Positions 1 through 12,012 of a DNA stretch of 64,000 nt are shown piece after piece; the stretch's first letter is position 1, and every line of letters starts with the position of its first letter. Under the pieces are notes generated by a model. It made no database searches, was not told the origin of the DNA, and was given only the letters and a program-made list of their open reading frames with translations. Origin of the DNA: Lates calcarifer (Eukaryota; Chordata; Actinopteri; Centropomidae); NCBI RefSeq assembly GCF_001640805.2, contig NC_066850.1, positions 10,512,510 through 10,576,509 of the forward strand, written 5' to 3'. A program made the position numbers and the translations under genes.

Positions 1-1298
1 AGACAAGGTGGAAAAATGTAACTGATGGCTTTAATGTGTTAATTTATTATCAATGTTGAGTTATCGATTGAGTCAGAGGGTAACATGTTATTTATTATTC
101 CTGGCTCTGGTCCAAACTCTGGAGGGCAGGCAGCAAGGGAAGCTACTGGATTTCCTGGACCACTTCACTTAGTCATGACTCTGCAGAAAGAGAAAAAAAT
201 AATCGGTACAAAAGAAGCGGTGAATATCAAAAAAAGAGACAACGATCAGGAAAAAAATTTCCTGACTTTATTTCCCCATTTTCACTCAATGAGGCATGGA
301 TTTTAAGGCTGAATAGAAACGCTCAGTAAATGACAACAAAGGTGAGGTGGCTGCTCAAGCACTGCAGTAACATCCTTTTAGAGTTAAAGAGAAAGCAAGG
401 CCTTGGAAATGAAGGGTATTCTGGCTCTGCAGTGAAAGGGAGATTATCCCCAATTGTTCCTTTCAGCTCGCCTAAGCTGTCCTGATTTACTTTCAAATCA
501 AATCATTCATTTCACAGCCTCATCGGCGTACACCTATAGCATGGAAAGTATCAGAGAAGATGTCTGGGTTTCTCAAGTTGCAGCATTAAAGGCAGATAGA
601 GTATTGTACAGTACAGGCTGACTGGAGCCCTGCCTTTTAGCCTGGAGTAGTCAGTAATAGAAAGCACAAAGCTCTGCCAGGCTCATTTATTAGAGTTGTA
701 CTTCTTGTGGAATTATAGTGAATGAAATAGGTCATCAATTTTCATGCTTGGTAAACTCTTTTCATCTTGGGGCCACCAAAAGGGAAAAAAACAATAATGG
801 AAGGCTGTATGGTGACTGCCAAAGGGCACCTTTATTAATGACAAAGAAAAAATAAACTGCTACCTTGATGAGTTTGAATGATGGACGAAGGCCTCCCCTG
901 AGTCTCGTCAAATCCCAGGGCTCAGAGGGACAAACTGAACAAATCAATCTGGATTTCTCCTCAGCCATCCACACAGATTAAAAAGGCAGTTGCATCATTT
1001 TTCCCCATGTTTGCCAAATGTAAGCCTTCGTCTGTGACTGATAAATCACCTCGGTGGTGATCCGTTAAAACTTTCCAACAATAAACATTGATCCTTTATG
1101 TTTATACATCCAAGATGAAAGCACTTCAGCCTCAACGCAAAAAATAATACGTATTTTAGATCCTGGATTCATTCATTTGTACCTAGGGCAAGAAAACAAC
1201 CTCTTGTCAATAAAATAAACATGTCAATCAAAAGTATGGTAAAATGGAACAAAACGGAAGTTTAGTCAGATTAAGTTCTTGTTAATGTGCATCTATAG

Positions 1299-1447
1299 GA
1301 ATAGTTTTGGGAGTTGAGAGAAGCAGCTCATGAGAAGATGGATACCACTCTGTTGGCTGTACATTGATGTAAAGGTGGTGCGGCCGATTAGCTTAGCACA
1401 AAGACTGGAAACGGGGAAACAACTAGCTTAGTAGTCTAGCTCAGTCA
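1299..1447 (+). repeat. Teleost interspersed repeat, 'AGACTGGAAAC' family
   Basis: GGAATAGTTTTGGGAGTTGA, GAAGATGGATACCACTCTGT and TTAGCTTAGCACAAAGACTG followed by GAAACGGGG match a repeat very common in percomorph genomes as I remember it. Other copies are at 13197, 25541 and 55344. Confidence 0.7.
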
Positions 1448-2595
1448 AAACATGCTGAAAAATTCTGAGCCTTGTCTTGCATCATTTTGTTTTATCAGTT
1501 GACTGAAGAAATCTGCACAAATACTTGTATTTTTTCTCTTTATATCTTGGTAAATTTCTTGACTTTCCCTTGAAACAAACTCACCTCAGAGTAATTAGGA
1601 GAATAATAGTAACAGTGACAGTTGTTATTTGGCTGTTCACGCTGTTCCTGCTTCTGCTAAAATAAATAAATATTAATAGCACTCATTACTTTCAAATTTA
1701 ATGATTGAGTGTGGTCATTATTTTCAAATCTTGACAATCTGGGGCAAGCTTGGTAATTAATGGGAATACATCGCTGATCATACACACTCATACCTATGAT
1801 GAATGTATCTATTGGAGATGAGACGTATGATTAGGGCAGGGAAGTCGACCTTTTCACGTATGTGGTAATCAAGCCAGGTAATGCAAGAGGCGTTACAACC
1901 TTCCTGCTTTATTTGAAATGAACCATGAAATCATTCTTTGGTCACACTGGCTGGCTACATGTCATGTCTGAAATCATGTTCAGAGCAATCGAAGCCTATT
2001 TCACGTTGATCAAGCCAGCAGCGACAGTGGGAGACGCATTAGCGTGTGAAAATTATCACGGTGAGGGGCCCTGTTTAAACATGAGTGAGCCTCCAACAGC
2101 AGGGAAGATAATACAAGAAGCCTAATAATCACAACAGAATACAATAACAGTGTTGTGGGATTGAAATCTCCCTCTAGAGGTGTCATATTGGATCTAATAA
2201 AATGCTGCTTGTATTGTTTGCCAGGGTTGTTAATAACAGCAATTCCATTCACTGCTGTGTTTGTTGGATTGGATTCCCCACAGAGATCCTGAATGACTTC
2301 GGGTCAGTCAGTTAACTCCATGTGTGTGTCAGACTACAAGAGCTAACTTTCTGCACCTAGCTGATGAAACTGCACTTTTCACTCTTCTGACTTTTATGAG
2401 TTTTCCTCTGTGCTTTCCTCATTGTGTTTTCTCCCTTGGTGTGTGAAGCAGTGCCTTACAGATGTTCTGTTGTTTTAGATCATCAACAATGTATTGATAT
2501 CACAGCCTTTGCTGGCTGATGAGTAACAAGAAACTGCAGTGCAGACATGCCAAGATGAGATGTCAAAAAGAAACTGTAAATAGTCACAATTCTTT

Positions 2596-2810
2596 AAAGG
2601 TGCTATATGTACGTTTTTTGCTATTGCTACCTAGGCAATGTTAGTATTTAAGGTGTGAAGTCAGCATCAAACATCATGCCTTTACTTGCCAAACGCACTA
2701 GTGTTAACTTTTATTTTCTCTCACTTTTCTTCACCTGAAGTTGGCATGCTAATCAGCTAGCCACAACCTGTAATATCACTTTTTGATATAGTGTCCTGCT
2801 TGCCCTCAGT
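2596..2810 (+). repeat. Interspersed repeat, 'GCTATATGTA' family, copy 1
   Basis: Begins GGTGCTATATGTACG and includes TTGCTATTGCTACCTAGGCA, GTCAGCATCAAACATCATGC, CCTTTACTTGCC, GCATGCTAATCAGCTAGCC and ATAGTGTC. The same blocks recur in order at 11881, 33533, 34938 and 63071. Longest copies span about 210-275 bases. No coding capacity or clear terminal repeat seen, so possibly a nonautonomous element. Confidence 0.75.
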
Positions 2811-3319
2811 CCATCATGGAAGTATGATAACATAGTGCTACTGATGGGTGCTTGGCAGGTAGGGTACAGTGGGTTTATTAGTGCTCTTTTTTTTAACTAT
2901 GAGAGCAGTGATACTGATGAGAGCAGTGAAATTTAAACCAAAACAGTGGCAGCAAAGCAAAATAACAAGCTGACTGTCACCACAAGGGAGGGAAACTGCA
3001 GAGTCTGGTGAGTGGAAATCACCAGAAATAAAATAAAAATAAAAAGCCAAAATACAGCAAAAAAAAAAGGTTTCTAAGCTTGGCTGAGATGGGATTTTTG
3101 AAAAACAAGAAAATGCAATGAAGGCTGACAGAAACTGATTTTTGCTATGCCAGCCATCCTTTTCTTCTACTGTAGACAAAGCAGCTGTGTCATGCTGGCA
3201 CTCATGTCTCCACTCTAGCAGAAAGATCAAAAAGTAAAGAATAAAAAGAGCAGGGGCACTGGGGGTGTCAGTAACTTCAATGTCTCCAGTTTAAATCCAG
3301 GCAGACGCCTTTGTTGTTG

Positions 3320-3535
3320 TTTTAAGCCTCTGAAATATGAAAATTTCCTGCTTTTCTCTGTTTTGTATCTTATAAAAACTGAATGTGCGGATTGGACTGT
3401 TGGTTCAGACAAAATAAGACGTTTGAAGACTTCATATCAGACATCAACTGGGGCGAACATTTCTCACCATTTTCTGACAATTATAGACTAAACAAATCTT
3501 AATTAATTGTGAAAATAGTGGACAGTTTCCTATTT
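3320..3535 (+). repeat. Teleost interspersed repeat, 'AAGACGTTTGAAGAC' family
   Basis: TTTCCTGCTTTTCTCTGTTT, GGACTGTTGGTTCAGACAAA, ATAAGACGTTTGAAGACTTC and CATTTCTCACCATTTTCTGA then TATAGACTAAAC match a widespread teleost repeat that ends in ATTAAT-type wording. Related fragments are at 24550 and 47590. Confidence 0.7.
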
Positions 3536-3658
3536 GCCTTTCGTTTCTATCTCCTGCTGGAAAACAACTTGACACACTTCTTTTTCTCCCTCGTGGTAAC
3601 ACAATAGGTGTAGGTAGTGAAGTGGTCCCCACGATGCTTCACTGCACTTCTGCAGAGC

Positions 3659-3800
3659 CAGGTAACTAGGCAACAGCCCTGTCGGTCGACGGAGCTGGGT
3701 TTGCAGAGGATGCTGCGGGGAGACTGTGACTTTTGAGATCCTCCTATTGCGTCACTCTCATAGTATAAGAAGCTCGTCGAGTGGAAGACGAGGGGCTTTA
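3659..3800 (+). promoter_or_regulatory. Candidate TATA/CRE core promoter within intron
   Basis: A GC-richer, CpG-bearing patch stands out from AT-rich surroundings. It contains an RFX half-site-like GGTAACTAGGCAAC at 3659-3672, a CRE-like TGCGTCAC at 3748-3755 and a TATA-like GTATAAGA at 3763-3770. Spacing of CRE to TATA is what a core promoter would show, with a start expected near 3795. No recognisable exon or translated product follows, so a noncoding start or chance arrangement is equally possible. Confidence 0.25.
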
Positions 3801-3838
3801 GCTTGCGGCTGGGTCAAAAAACTGGTGATTTTTTATAG

Positions 3839-3842
<4 letters not shown>

Positions 3843-3883
<41 letters not shown>
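3843..3883. repeat. (TG)16(AG)4 microsatellite
   Basis: Sixteen TG units at 3843-3874 run directly into AG units to 3883. Confidence 0.95.
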
Positions 3884-4826
3884 TTGTGTGATTGTGTGTC
3901 TGTGTGCGCAGAAGGAATCTCCTCTTCCCGCAGTTGTATCAGAAATGTACTGGCAGACTGAGGCTTGTCGTTTTCTTGGCTGTCCCAAACTCCCACCTCG
4001 ACTCCCACTGAGTCGGGATGCCTGCCATATGGTTCAGGACACAGTTGAAAAAGAAATGTGCTGAGGGAATTTCTGTCTAGGACTGGGTCACTAAGATTGT
4101 TGGCTTTTGATCAGGAACAATAAACCCACCTAAACTCACTTCCAACTTTCCACATTGCACCTTTTTAATTTTTGAATAATGACTTAAACTCATCAGATTA
4201 AGAGGCAATAAACGTATATTATTTAATATGCAGATAGGGTCTTTTAACAGCAAAAATCAATGCTACTCTGAATAAATAATTGATTTTTGTTTCCTCTGGG
4301 GATTATTTACCATATGATGATTGCAGAGTAGGCGTAGCATGCTCACCTTTATATTTACTTCTGCTGTTACATTCTGCACAACCCATGTGCTGTTTTCCCT
4401 CGCTTATGCTGTCAGGGTGGGACCATCCATCTGTTTTGTTTATCTATTTGTTTGTTAGTTCTAATGAAACTTAAGGGAATGATTCATATCACCACGACAT
4501 TGCATAGTTTACTGATTAGCTCGGGGGGTGGGGGTGGGGTGTCACAACTATAGGTCAGAGTTATGAATTTTAATAAGCAGTCGTGTCGCCCCCACACACA
4601 CCAGAATAACAGATGCACACATTCAGCTGTCCTTACTCTGCAGATTTGCCTCCTGGATCGTCAGCGTACTGTACATCATTTTGAGTTTTTCAGTGTTCCA
4701 CCAAAGGCAGTTGAGGCTTTTTTTATTTATGTTCCGGCTGACCCACAGGGGGGCTGCGTTGTGCGTGGGTGGGGTGACAAGTTTACTTTTTATTTTTGCT
4801 TCACAGTTGCCTCCATGCAGCTCAGG

Positions 4827-4848
4827 GTGTGTGTGTGTGTGTGTGTGT
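4827..4848. repeat. (GT)11 microsatellite
   Basis: Uninterrupted GT dinucleotides. Confidence 0.95.
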
Positions 4849-6198
4849 CCCCTGTCTTGTTTGTGCAACAGAAGGTGTGCGCTGCGAGTTCCTGGAATTG
4901 TCTGCATGTTTAATTCATGCAGGAGTTCATGTATAAACCAGACTGTCTTTGTCAGGTTGAGTCTTCCTCTTCCTCTGGATGCCTGCAGCTGTAACCATGG
5001 CAGGAAATGTGGCCAGTTTGATGTCAGACCTGCCTGCAACCAGACAGCTTGTGATGATTTACAGTAGGGTCTACCTGTCAGTCACATCTGTCAGTCATGA
5101 GGCTCAATCTGATGTCTCAGATGGTTCATGGCTTTAAAGCACAAACTCTGCCTCAAAGTTGCTGCAACTCTTGCACTGTTGTGAGATCTGTTTGATTTTT
5201 CTTTTGTAAGGTGAAAAACAGTGTTGTGTTCTGTTCTGCACCGGTGATTAAACCAGACACCAGAAATAGATTTCGGAAAATTGAGCAAATTTATGGCATC
5301 TGAAGTGGAGCAGATTGCAATTTGAGCTGATTGGACTGGTGTAAATTTGAAAAGAAAAAACTCTTCACAACAAAAATACTTCCTTTTGGAGCTTTAACTC
5401 TTTCAGTCCCAGGCTAAAAATAGTGTCTTTGCACTATTTCCATTTATCTGCCTCATATTAGCTTCACAATGATGCATTGCACCTTCTCTTTTTCAGGGTT
5501 ATTTGCAAAAAGAATATTTGATATGTTTTGTTTGTATCTTATCTTTTATATTTACAGTATTTAGTCTGTTTTTATATTTTGCTTAGGAGATGGTTTCAAT
5601 GGTGTGTTCCAAGTTCAAATTACAGCTTATGTTTTATTTTTAGTACAGCAACTGGAAAACTGAGATACAGGAATGTTTTAGGCAAACTATAGACTATAGA
5701 CTACGTTATCTAACAGTGAGATACAATAAACAGTTTACACATACGCTCCACTGAATTTCCTCTTTAGAGGACACATTACGAAATAAATGCATGAAAATAT
5801 TACGGTGAAATCATATTAGCACCTGTTTCATCCATCTGTCTTTTCTCATGTCCTTTACAGCAAAGCTCCATTCTCAGAAACAAACAGAAACAGTATCTAA
5901 ACCCAGAGACAGATGAAGACAAATGAAGTCACGGTGCCCTTTTCTGATTGTTTTCTCTTTGTCAATTTAGAAATTCCACGCTCGACAGCTGACGCACCTG
6001 CTACTGTGCAGTCACGATCTGCCATTTCTGCACAGTAATTGTCTCATTTTGTTGTAATGCCACTGAGCTAATCGGGACTGAAAACAGCAGGACACTTAGA
6101 CAGAAAGAGGCTTCGACAAGTAGGGAGATAGAGAATTTGTGAATGTGTGTGCCCTCCCCCCCCATTTGTTTAACACAGGGCGTCATTTCATAAGAACA

Positions 6199-6477
6199 TG
6201 TCAGATGTGGGTCGTTAAGGCTCCCTCCTACCTGACACCTCCATTAGAAGGTGACAGTGGAGGTCAAAGGTGACACATCTGCTTTTCACCAGGCAGCTGA
6301 AAGTGTGCCCTGTCACCCACAATCCTCCTGGGCGGCAGAGTGGTGACAGTAAGTGGCAGGAGATGGTGCCCTGATGTGACACCCGCTGGAGCTCTGACCC
6401 AGGTTCTTGGGCAGCCCCCGGCCCCTCCACGAGTCAGCACCACCTGTCACCATCTGCTGTCAGCAGAGTGCCTGACA
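6199..6477. promoter_or_regulatory. Candidate enhancer: TGACA/TGTCA cluster with DR1 element and E-boxes
   Basis: Ten copies of TGACA or TGTCA (MEIS/PREP/TGIF half-site core) start at 6199, 6233, 6252, 6271, 6311, 6344, 6377, 6445, 6458 and 6473. About 0.5 would be expected by chance in that length. The nuclear-receptor DR1 element AGGTCAAAGGTGA lies at 6261-6273, matching HNF4/COUP-TF/RXR sites. E-boxes CAGCTG and CACCTG are also present. The block is distinctly GC-richer than its surroundings. Function as an enhancer is inference. Confidence 0.35.
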
Positions 6478-6574
6478 AGCAAGTTGGCTCGTCGTTGCTC
6501 TCAGGCACCTTGAGCCCAGTCTTACTCAGAGTTACGGAGAGGCACTGCAATTAACGAAAGAGCATCCTCCCAGG

Positions 6575-6790
6575 GGTAGAAAGTCTTTTCAGCTTGTGAC
6601 CCCTTAAAACAAAACAATTATGTCTTTTGGACCCTCATCACAAGTCACATGTTAAATATTTTGAAAGGTGAAACTATGCAGGAACTTTCTGTTGTCATTC
6701 ATGTAGATTTTGAGATAGTGTGTCATTGGTGACAATAAATACACAATAAATCATTGCACCCTCTAGGGCTGCTGACATAGTTTAAATCAA
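6575..6790 (+). repeat. Teleost 'gggaaccactg' repeat family, partial copy
   Basis: AAGTCTTTTCAGCTTGTGAC followed by CCCTTAAAACAAAAC and GGACCCTCATCACAAGTCAC matches the start of a repeat whose end normally reads GGTTGGGAACCACTG. The end is missing here. Confidence 0.5.
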
Positions 6791-9361
6791 CATATTTTTC
6801 ATCAGTATATTCATATTGTTATATGGAAAATCACATATTAATTTATCAAACTGATGTCTAAAGCAACCCCCTATCATCCACTGATATGGGTTTAATTAAC
6901 TGTACCCATTTGTTAATTAATACTTTTATATACTGTAGTTTGATTTCCTGATTTCCCATTCCCGTAGAAAACAGTAACATGACAGGGTTTTATCACTATG
7001 ATGTGAGTCTGTTAAAAGCTGATTTTTTGAGCCAATCAGAAGCAGTGGAACAAGCTATAAACACTGACATCACCTTACAAAGTTATTATGGCAAATGTGT
7101 TAGCAAACAGATGTCTGTTAAAACATCCAGCAGGCACTTGGCAACAATAGCATTCATTTGAAGTAGTTTTTCTGGGCACATTGTGAATTTAAGTCTAATA
7201 TTTACCCTCACTCAGCTCTTTTTTTTTTTTTCATCATTTCAGCTTTAGAATTATCTGGCTCTTAAACTTGATAACTGTCTGTACAGTTGGTTTATCAGAG
7301 CTTTTTCACTGAAACATGCTGCCTGGCAGAATTTGCCAGCCAGAATACCAAACCAGTGAGCTAAAAGCTGTTAAAACTCTTTGTATCTGATTAATTGTTG
7401 ATAGAAAAATACTGATTAGTGCAGCTTTAAAGTTGATAAAAACAACTGCTGAATTAGCGTGGAGCCCTGAAGCTAATCTTGGTAAAACAATGTTATTTTA
7501 CAATGGCCAAAGAGACTTTTTAAGCAAAAACCTCTCCGTTGTTTTTGAGAGTAGCAACCTGATACTCTCTTAACAACACCTCTACTCTAGGAGTCTTATT
7601 AGCCTTCAGGTGGGAGCAGACAGGCAGTGAGTCGGTGACCATGTAACTCCACTCCTCCCGTCATGTTCATGAAGAGCCGATCCCCGGCTTCAAGGCTCCG
7701 TCAGAGCCCGACACTAAGCTCCTCATCTCTCCTTCTTCTGCCACCCATCAGGGATTTATCTCCTTTCAAACAGACCGCAAACGGCATGTCGGCACTGCAA
7801 AGTCACGCAAGGGCAGCTGTCAGAGGAGTAACAGGGAGCCAGTGCAGTCTGATTTCAGATTTCAAAGCACCACATTCATGCCAAATCATCTTCCTCTCCT
7901 CCTACCACAGTAATCTGACATGTGATACACACAAGGGGGGATGTGTTTTTTTCTTTTACTAAAAATTCCCAAACCTTCCTGGATGATCCTCCTGTGAGAG
8001 CATGCTTGACTAATTTGCCTCCAAGGAGAGGTCGTAAGGGATGGACCAGACACACTCCAGCCGTCCTGAGGTATAATTACACCACCAGGGCTCAGCCTCT
8101 TTTGCAGCCACTTGTTCTGTGTGTCTAGTCTCACTTGGCTCTTGGTTTCTTTTTTAAAGGGTGTTAAGAAGTACTTGAGGAGAAGAGAGAGGGGGGAGAG
8201 GACCAGGGGTTACTACCTGAGTGATAAGCAAGTTGCTGTGAAAAACAGATAAACTGACTTATTGCTCTGCTTGAGTTTTTATTAAAGTTTAGCCTACAGA
8301 AATTCAACTTTCAAGTAAGAATCTGTGGCTGCATATCAATATATAGATCAATAAATGAGCATCTTGCTGCTTTCTGTTGCCAGTTATGATACAGAGAATC
8401 AGCTCTGAGCCAGTTTGAAAAAGTTTTATATTTGTTGTTTTAAACATCAAAAGCAGAATAGAAAATATGAAATGTTATTTTCTTGTGTTTTCCCAATAAT
8501 GTAGTAACTAAGGTGGATGGTTAGGCATACAGAGGGCAGGAATGTGACTGTGTAGACACTAAGGTTCACATTGTGTGACCTTAGTGTTGTCAGGTTTAGG
8601 CCAGTGCTGTAGATTTGAGACTTGAGATTTGGACTAGAATGTGAGTCATAAAACACTGACAAACATCTTGAATAATTGATTATAGGACCAATGAATTTGA
8701 AGGACTATAAGGTATGTGGTCTTTGTGTAGTTTGGTTAATTAGACCTGTGCTCAGGTTGAAGATGTGTGGAGCAAAGCTGTGAAATGTGTATGATAAAGG
8801 TGTAAACTGTTTGACATGTGAAACAAAGGTTACAGGACAATGATGGATCAGTTAAGCACAGAATGACTCATCCACAGGTGAAAAAAGTATTATTTCAATG
8901 AGCAGAAGAACAATTTGACTTGGACCTGACTGTACCAAATTCAAGACTATGGTGTTAAAAACAGCTCTGGTTTAGGTCGCTAAAATATTATAGGCTTGGT
9001 CAAACAAAAAAAAAAGGCAGCAAAGCTTTTCACTATAAATGCATTTGGCCGAAAAAAATAGAAGCATTCAAACTTTCTTTTACTGGAAACGGTTGGTTAA
9101 ATTGCCAAACTGGTGTTCCAACATGAGCACTGTGTGAGAACAAAGAAAATCAAAGAGCACCACCTACAGAAACTCAAACTGCATTGACAGAAATGACAAA
9201 AAAAGAAGTTGACCACTGTTTGATTGACATGTGGAGTCATCTGCAAACACCACAGCAATAAACACTTACCAAACAGATCTCAACAAATATAAAAAGAAAA
9301 CTAGTAAAACAGAGAAAAACAATGAAGTGTCTAATTTGTGCACATCAGAAATCAAATCACT

Positions 9362-9763
9362 TTATTCCACTAAGGGAAACAAAACACAGAAAGTTGCCTC
9401 ATTAGTATTGGTGCAAGGATAACCTGACAACTTATTGTACATAGCATCATAGCAGATTCTGACACGCTGTATAATGACATAAAGTCCACAAATCAAACAA
9501 GCACTCCGAGCAGCACTACAAAATCCCAACTGCTGCAGCATCTGGGGGCTCCGGTTGAGAATAATTGAACATAATTGAACCGGGAGAACAGGGCGCAGCC
9601 GACTGTCTGAAACTTTTAGCAATATCATTGTGCTCCTCACCGAGGGAAGTGAGGCGTAATAACACGACCACACCTGAGTCCCTGAAGACACGTCAGCCGT
9701 AACAGCGTAATGGGGCGGAGGGTGCTGCTGTGGTTTGGATGATTTGTTACGGGAGACTCGCAT
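9362..9763 (-). other. Possible minus-strand transcribed unit with 133-codon frame
   Basis: Read on the minus strand, an open frame of 133 codons begins MRVSRNKSSK and ends NEATFCVLFPLVE. Its TAA stop lies inside GGAATAAAG, so an AATAAA signal overlaps the stop (9361-9366). Upstream lie a TATA-like CATAAAAAGG (9791-9800) and an NRF1-like GTGCGCATGCAC (9805-9816), in a CpG-bearing patch with a GC box (GGGGCGGAG) near 9713. The TATA-to-ATG distance leaves almost no leader and the Kozak context is weak. The protein resembles nothing I know, so a noncoding or accidental arrangement is more likely than a gene. Confidence 0.12.
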
Positions 9764-10088
9764 GGAAACCCACAGACAAAGGGCGTTTCGCCTTTTTATG
9801 CAGTGTGCGCATGCACCGCAGAACTATTCAGTCTAACTAGTCATATTGGAAAAAATGTAATCATATCCTAAAATAAATAAGAACATAATGTAGTAGATGA
9901 TTTATCAAATATTTTCACTCTTTTTTAATCAAATGACACAGTGCTGATACATGTTGAGGTTACAGGAAGAAGTTTCATGTAGTTATACTTATTTAGTACT
10001 CACTCATCAGTTCACTTTCAGAGTTCTTGGATGGAAAACCAGGAAATGTATGTGCACTTGTGTTCTGATCATCTTTTCAAAAACATTA

Positions 10089-10325
10089 CTTGGGTGGCTG
10101 TAGCACAGGAGGTAGATTGGGTTGTGTGCTAATCAGAGTGGTGGTGGTTTGATCACTGGTTCCTCCGATTTGATACAGAGCCCCAGACGGTCCCCAATGT
10201 TGCATCGATATGTGTGTGTGTGTTTTAGAAAAGTGCTGTATGAATGAGTGAATGTGACTTGTAGTGTAAAGTGCTTTGAGTGGTGGTTAAGACTAAAAGT
10301 GCTGTATAAATGCAGTCCATCCATT
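10089..10325 (+). mobile_element. tRNA-derived SINE
   Basis: The head resembles a tRNA promoter: A-box-like TGGCTGTAGCACAGGAGGTAG near 10095 and B-box-like GGTTTGATCAC at 10146-10156. The tail AAGTGCTTTGAGTGGTGGTT ... AAAAGTGCTGTATAAATGCA ... CCATTTACC matches the conserved tail of an abundant teleost SINE I recognise. It is diverged and has a short TG run in the body. Family name not asserted. Confidence 0.75.
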
Positions 10326-11880
10326 TACCCTTTGCTTGGTAGCAACAACTCACAGTGTCACAGTAGCTCTCTAAAGGTGGAAAGAGCTCAGTACTTCTTT
10401 GTAGTACAGCACTAACCTCAGAATCCAAAGTCCTATTGGATGATATTTGCTTTTGGTTTTACACTCATCTGAAAGAGATTTTCCAGCCAAAAAAGATGAT
10501 GATGATTTATTTCATCTTCTGCACTCCTTTTAAAGTCTGATGCAAAAATGCACATGAGATGTTAATGAGCTTGCTTTTATTTCCTTCAGTGATAAATGAA
10601 GCCATTCACTCTGACACTGGTTGCAAAGAGAGTAAAACCAGTAACCTATATGTAATTAATGTAAGGCTAAAACTTTGCAAGTTTTCACTTTCCATCAGGC
10701 ATTAAATTAGTTTAGTTGTATAATGCATGTTTCATTTCCTGTAATGTAATGTAATGACTACTGCACATGCTTTGATGCTAGAGAGGCGTCTTGTTCGGCT
10801 TTAAGACTGGATTTAAAAGCAGTCACTGCAGCCTTTGTTAATGCAGATATTTCTTGATTGTGTGCAGCAGTGAACCCATGTATCCGTCCATGCGATCATG
10901 TGTGTGTGACAGACATGTTGAGACCTGCTGCCAGCTGTGACTCTTCCTCAGGTGTCGGTGTCTCCTCGCAGTATAAAGCCGTTTGAATCAGTGTCACTGA
11001 GACAGTAATTGCAGTAAATTCAGCCATCTCATATTCACGCACTGAGACATGCTTTGTCATGTCCCTCTGACATCCCCCCCAAAAATGCAGGCTCCTCTCT
11101 GTGCAGCACTCCCCCACCCTTCCCATCTGAATTCATTTTCCTGTCTCTGAAGCCCCTGCTGAACCTTTGAACATGTTTACCTCCTTCGTAAACTTGTTTG
11201 TATTTTAAACTCATGCCCATTTGAGACAAATCAGTTAACCTCTTCTTCACAATTTGTCCCTTTGTGAGAGGTGTAGGCTGACTTTGCCGTGTTGTTTTTT
11301 CTGTATATTTTATATTCATGGATCTCCTGCCCACCTTTTAACTTAATATGCTGAATGCTTAAGTGCGCCGGCATTTATTGCTGTTCGCAGATGCAACACA
11401 GCGACTGGAAAGTAGAAATAAATCTCCTGTAGCTGTAGGTGTGTTTATGTGGGTGAGTATGCATTAGTGTATGTATGTGCAGCGACAAATAGATTAATTG
11501 GTCCATTATTTTTACAGTTAATAGGCCTTTTCCACTGAAGATATTTTTGACATGTCACAGTAGGAAAAGCACGGGTGCGAACGATAAAATTAATGATAGC
11601 TGAATTCCATTTAGCTGCTTCAGTTTCAGGATCCTGTGTTTTTCCTAATATAAAAAGTCAAAATGTCTGCTGTGAAAAAGGTCTGTTGTTTAGTCTGTAA
11701 AATATCCGAATTGTAAAAACAGTCAATCACACGTTCCCACAATATGCTTGAGTTGTTTTCCACAAGAAATAAACCTACGCTCAAAGATAATCTGTTTGCA
11801 GTGACATAAAACATAGAAAATCATCACATTTTAGAAGTTGTAACCAGTAAGTGTGTGACATAATAAGTTGAGGATAGTCT

Positions 11881-12012
11881 TGGAGGTGCTATATATATAA
11901 GTTCTTGCTGTTGCTATGTTAGCATTAACCGCTGTTTATTTACCAGCCTACAAGAATGTTGTGGGTTCAGCATCAGACTGTATTCCTTTACTTGCTTTTA
12001 GCTGTTTTTTGT
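11881..12012 (+). repeat. Interspersed repeat, 'GCTATATGTA' family, copy 2
   Basis: Shares GGTGCTATAT, TTGCTGTTGCTA, GTTAGCATTAACCGCTGT, AATGTTGTGGGTTCAGCATC and CCTTTACTTGC with the copies at 2596 and 63071. The 3' third is missing. Confidence 0.7.

Noticed and set aside
4563..5067. Overlapping open frames on both strands (116-138 codons)
   Set aside because: All run through a GT microsatellite and give cysteine/valine or histidine/threonine low-complexity peptide; no domain and no splice or promoter context.
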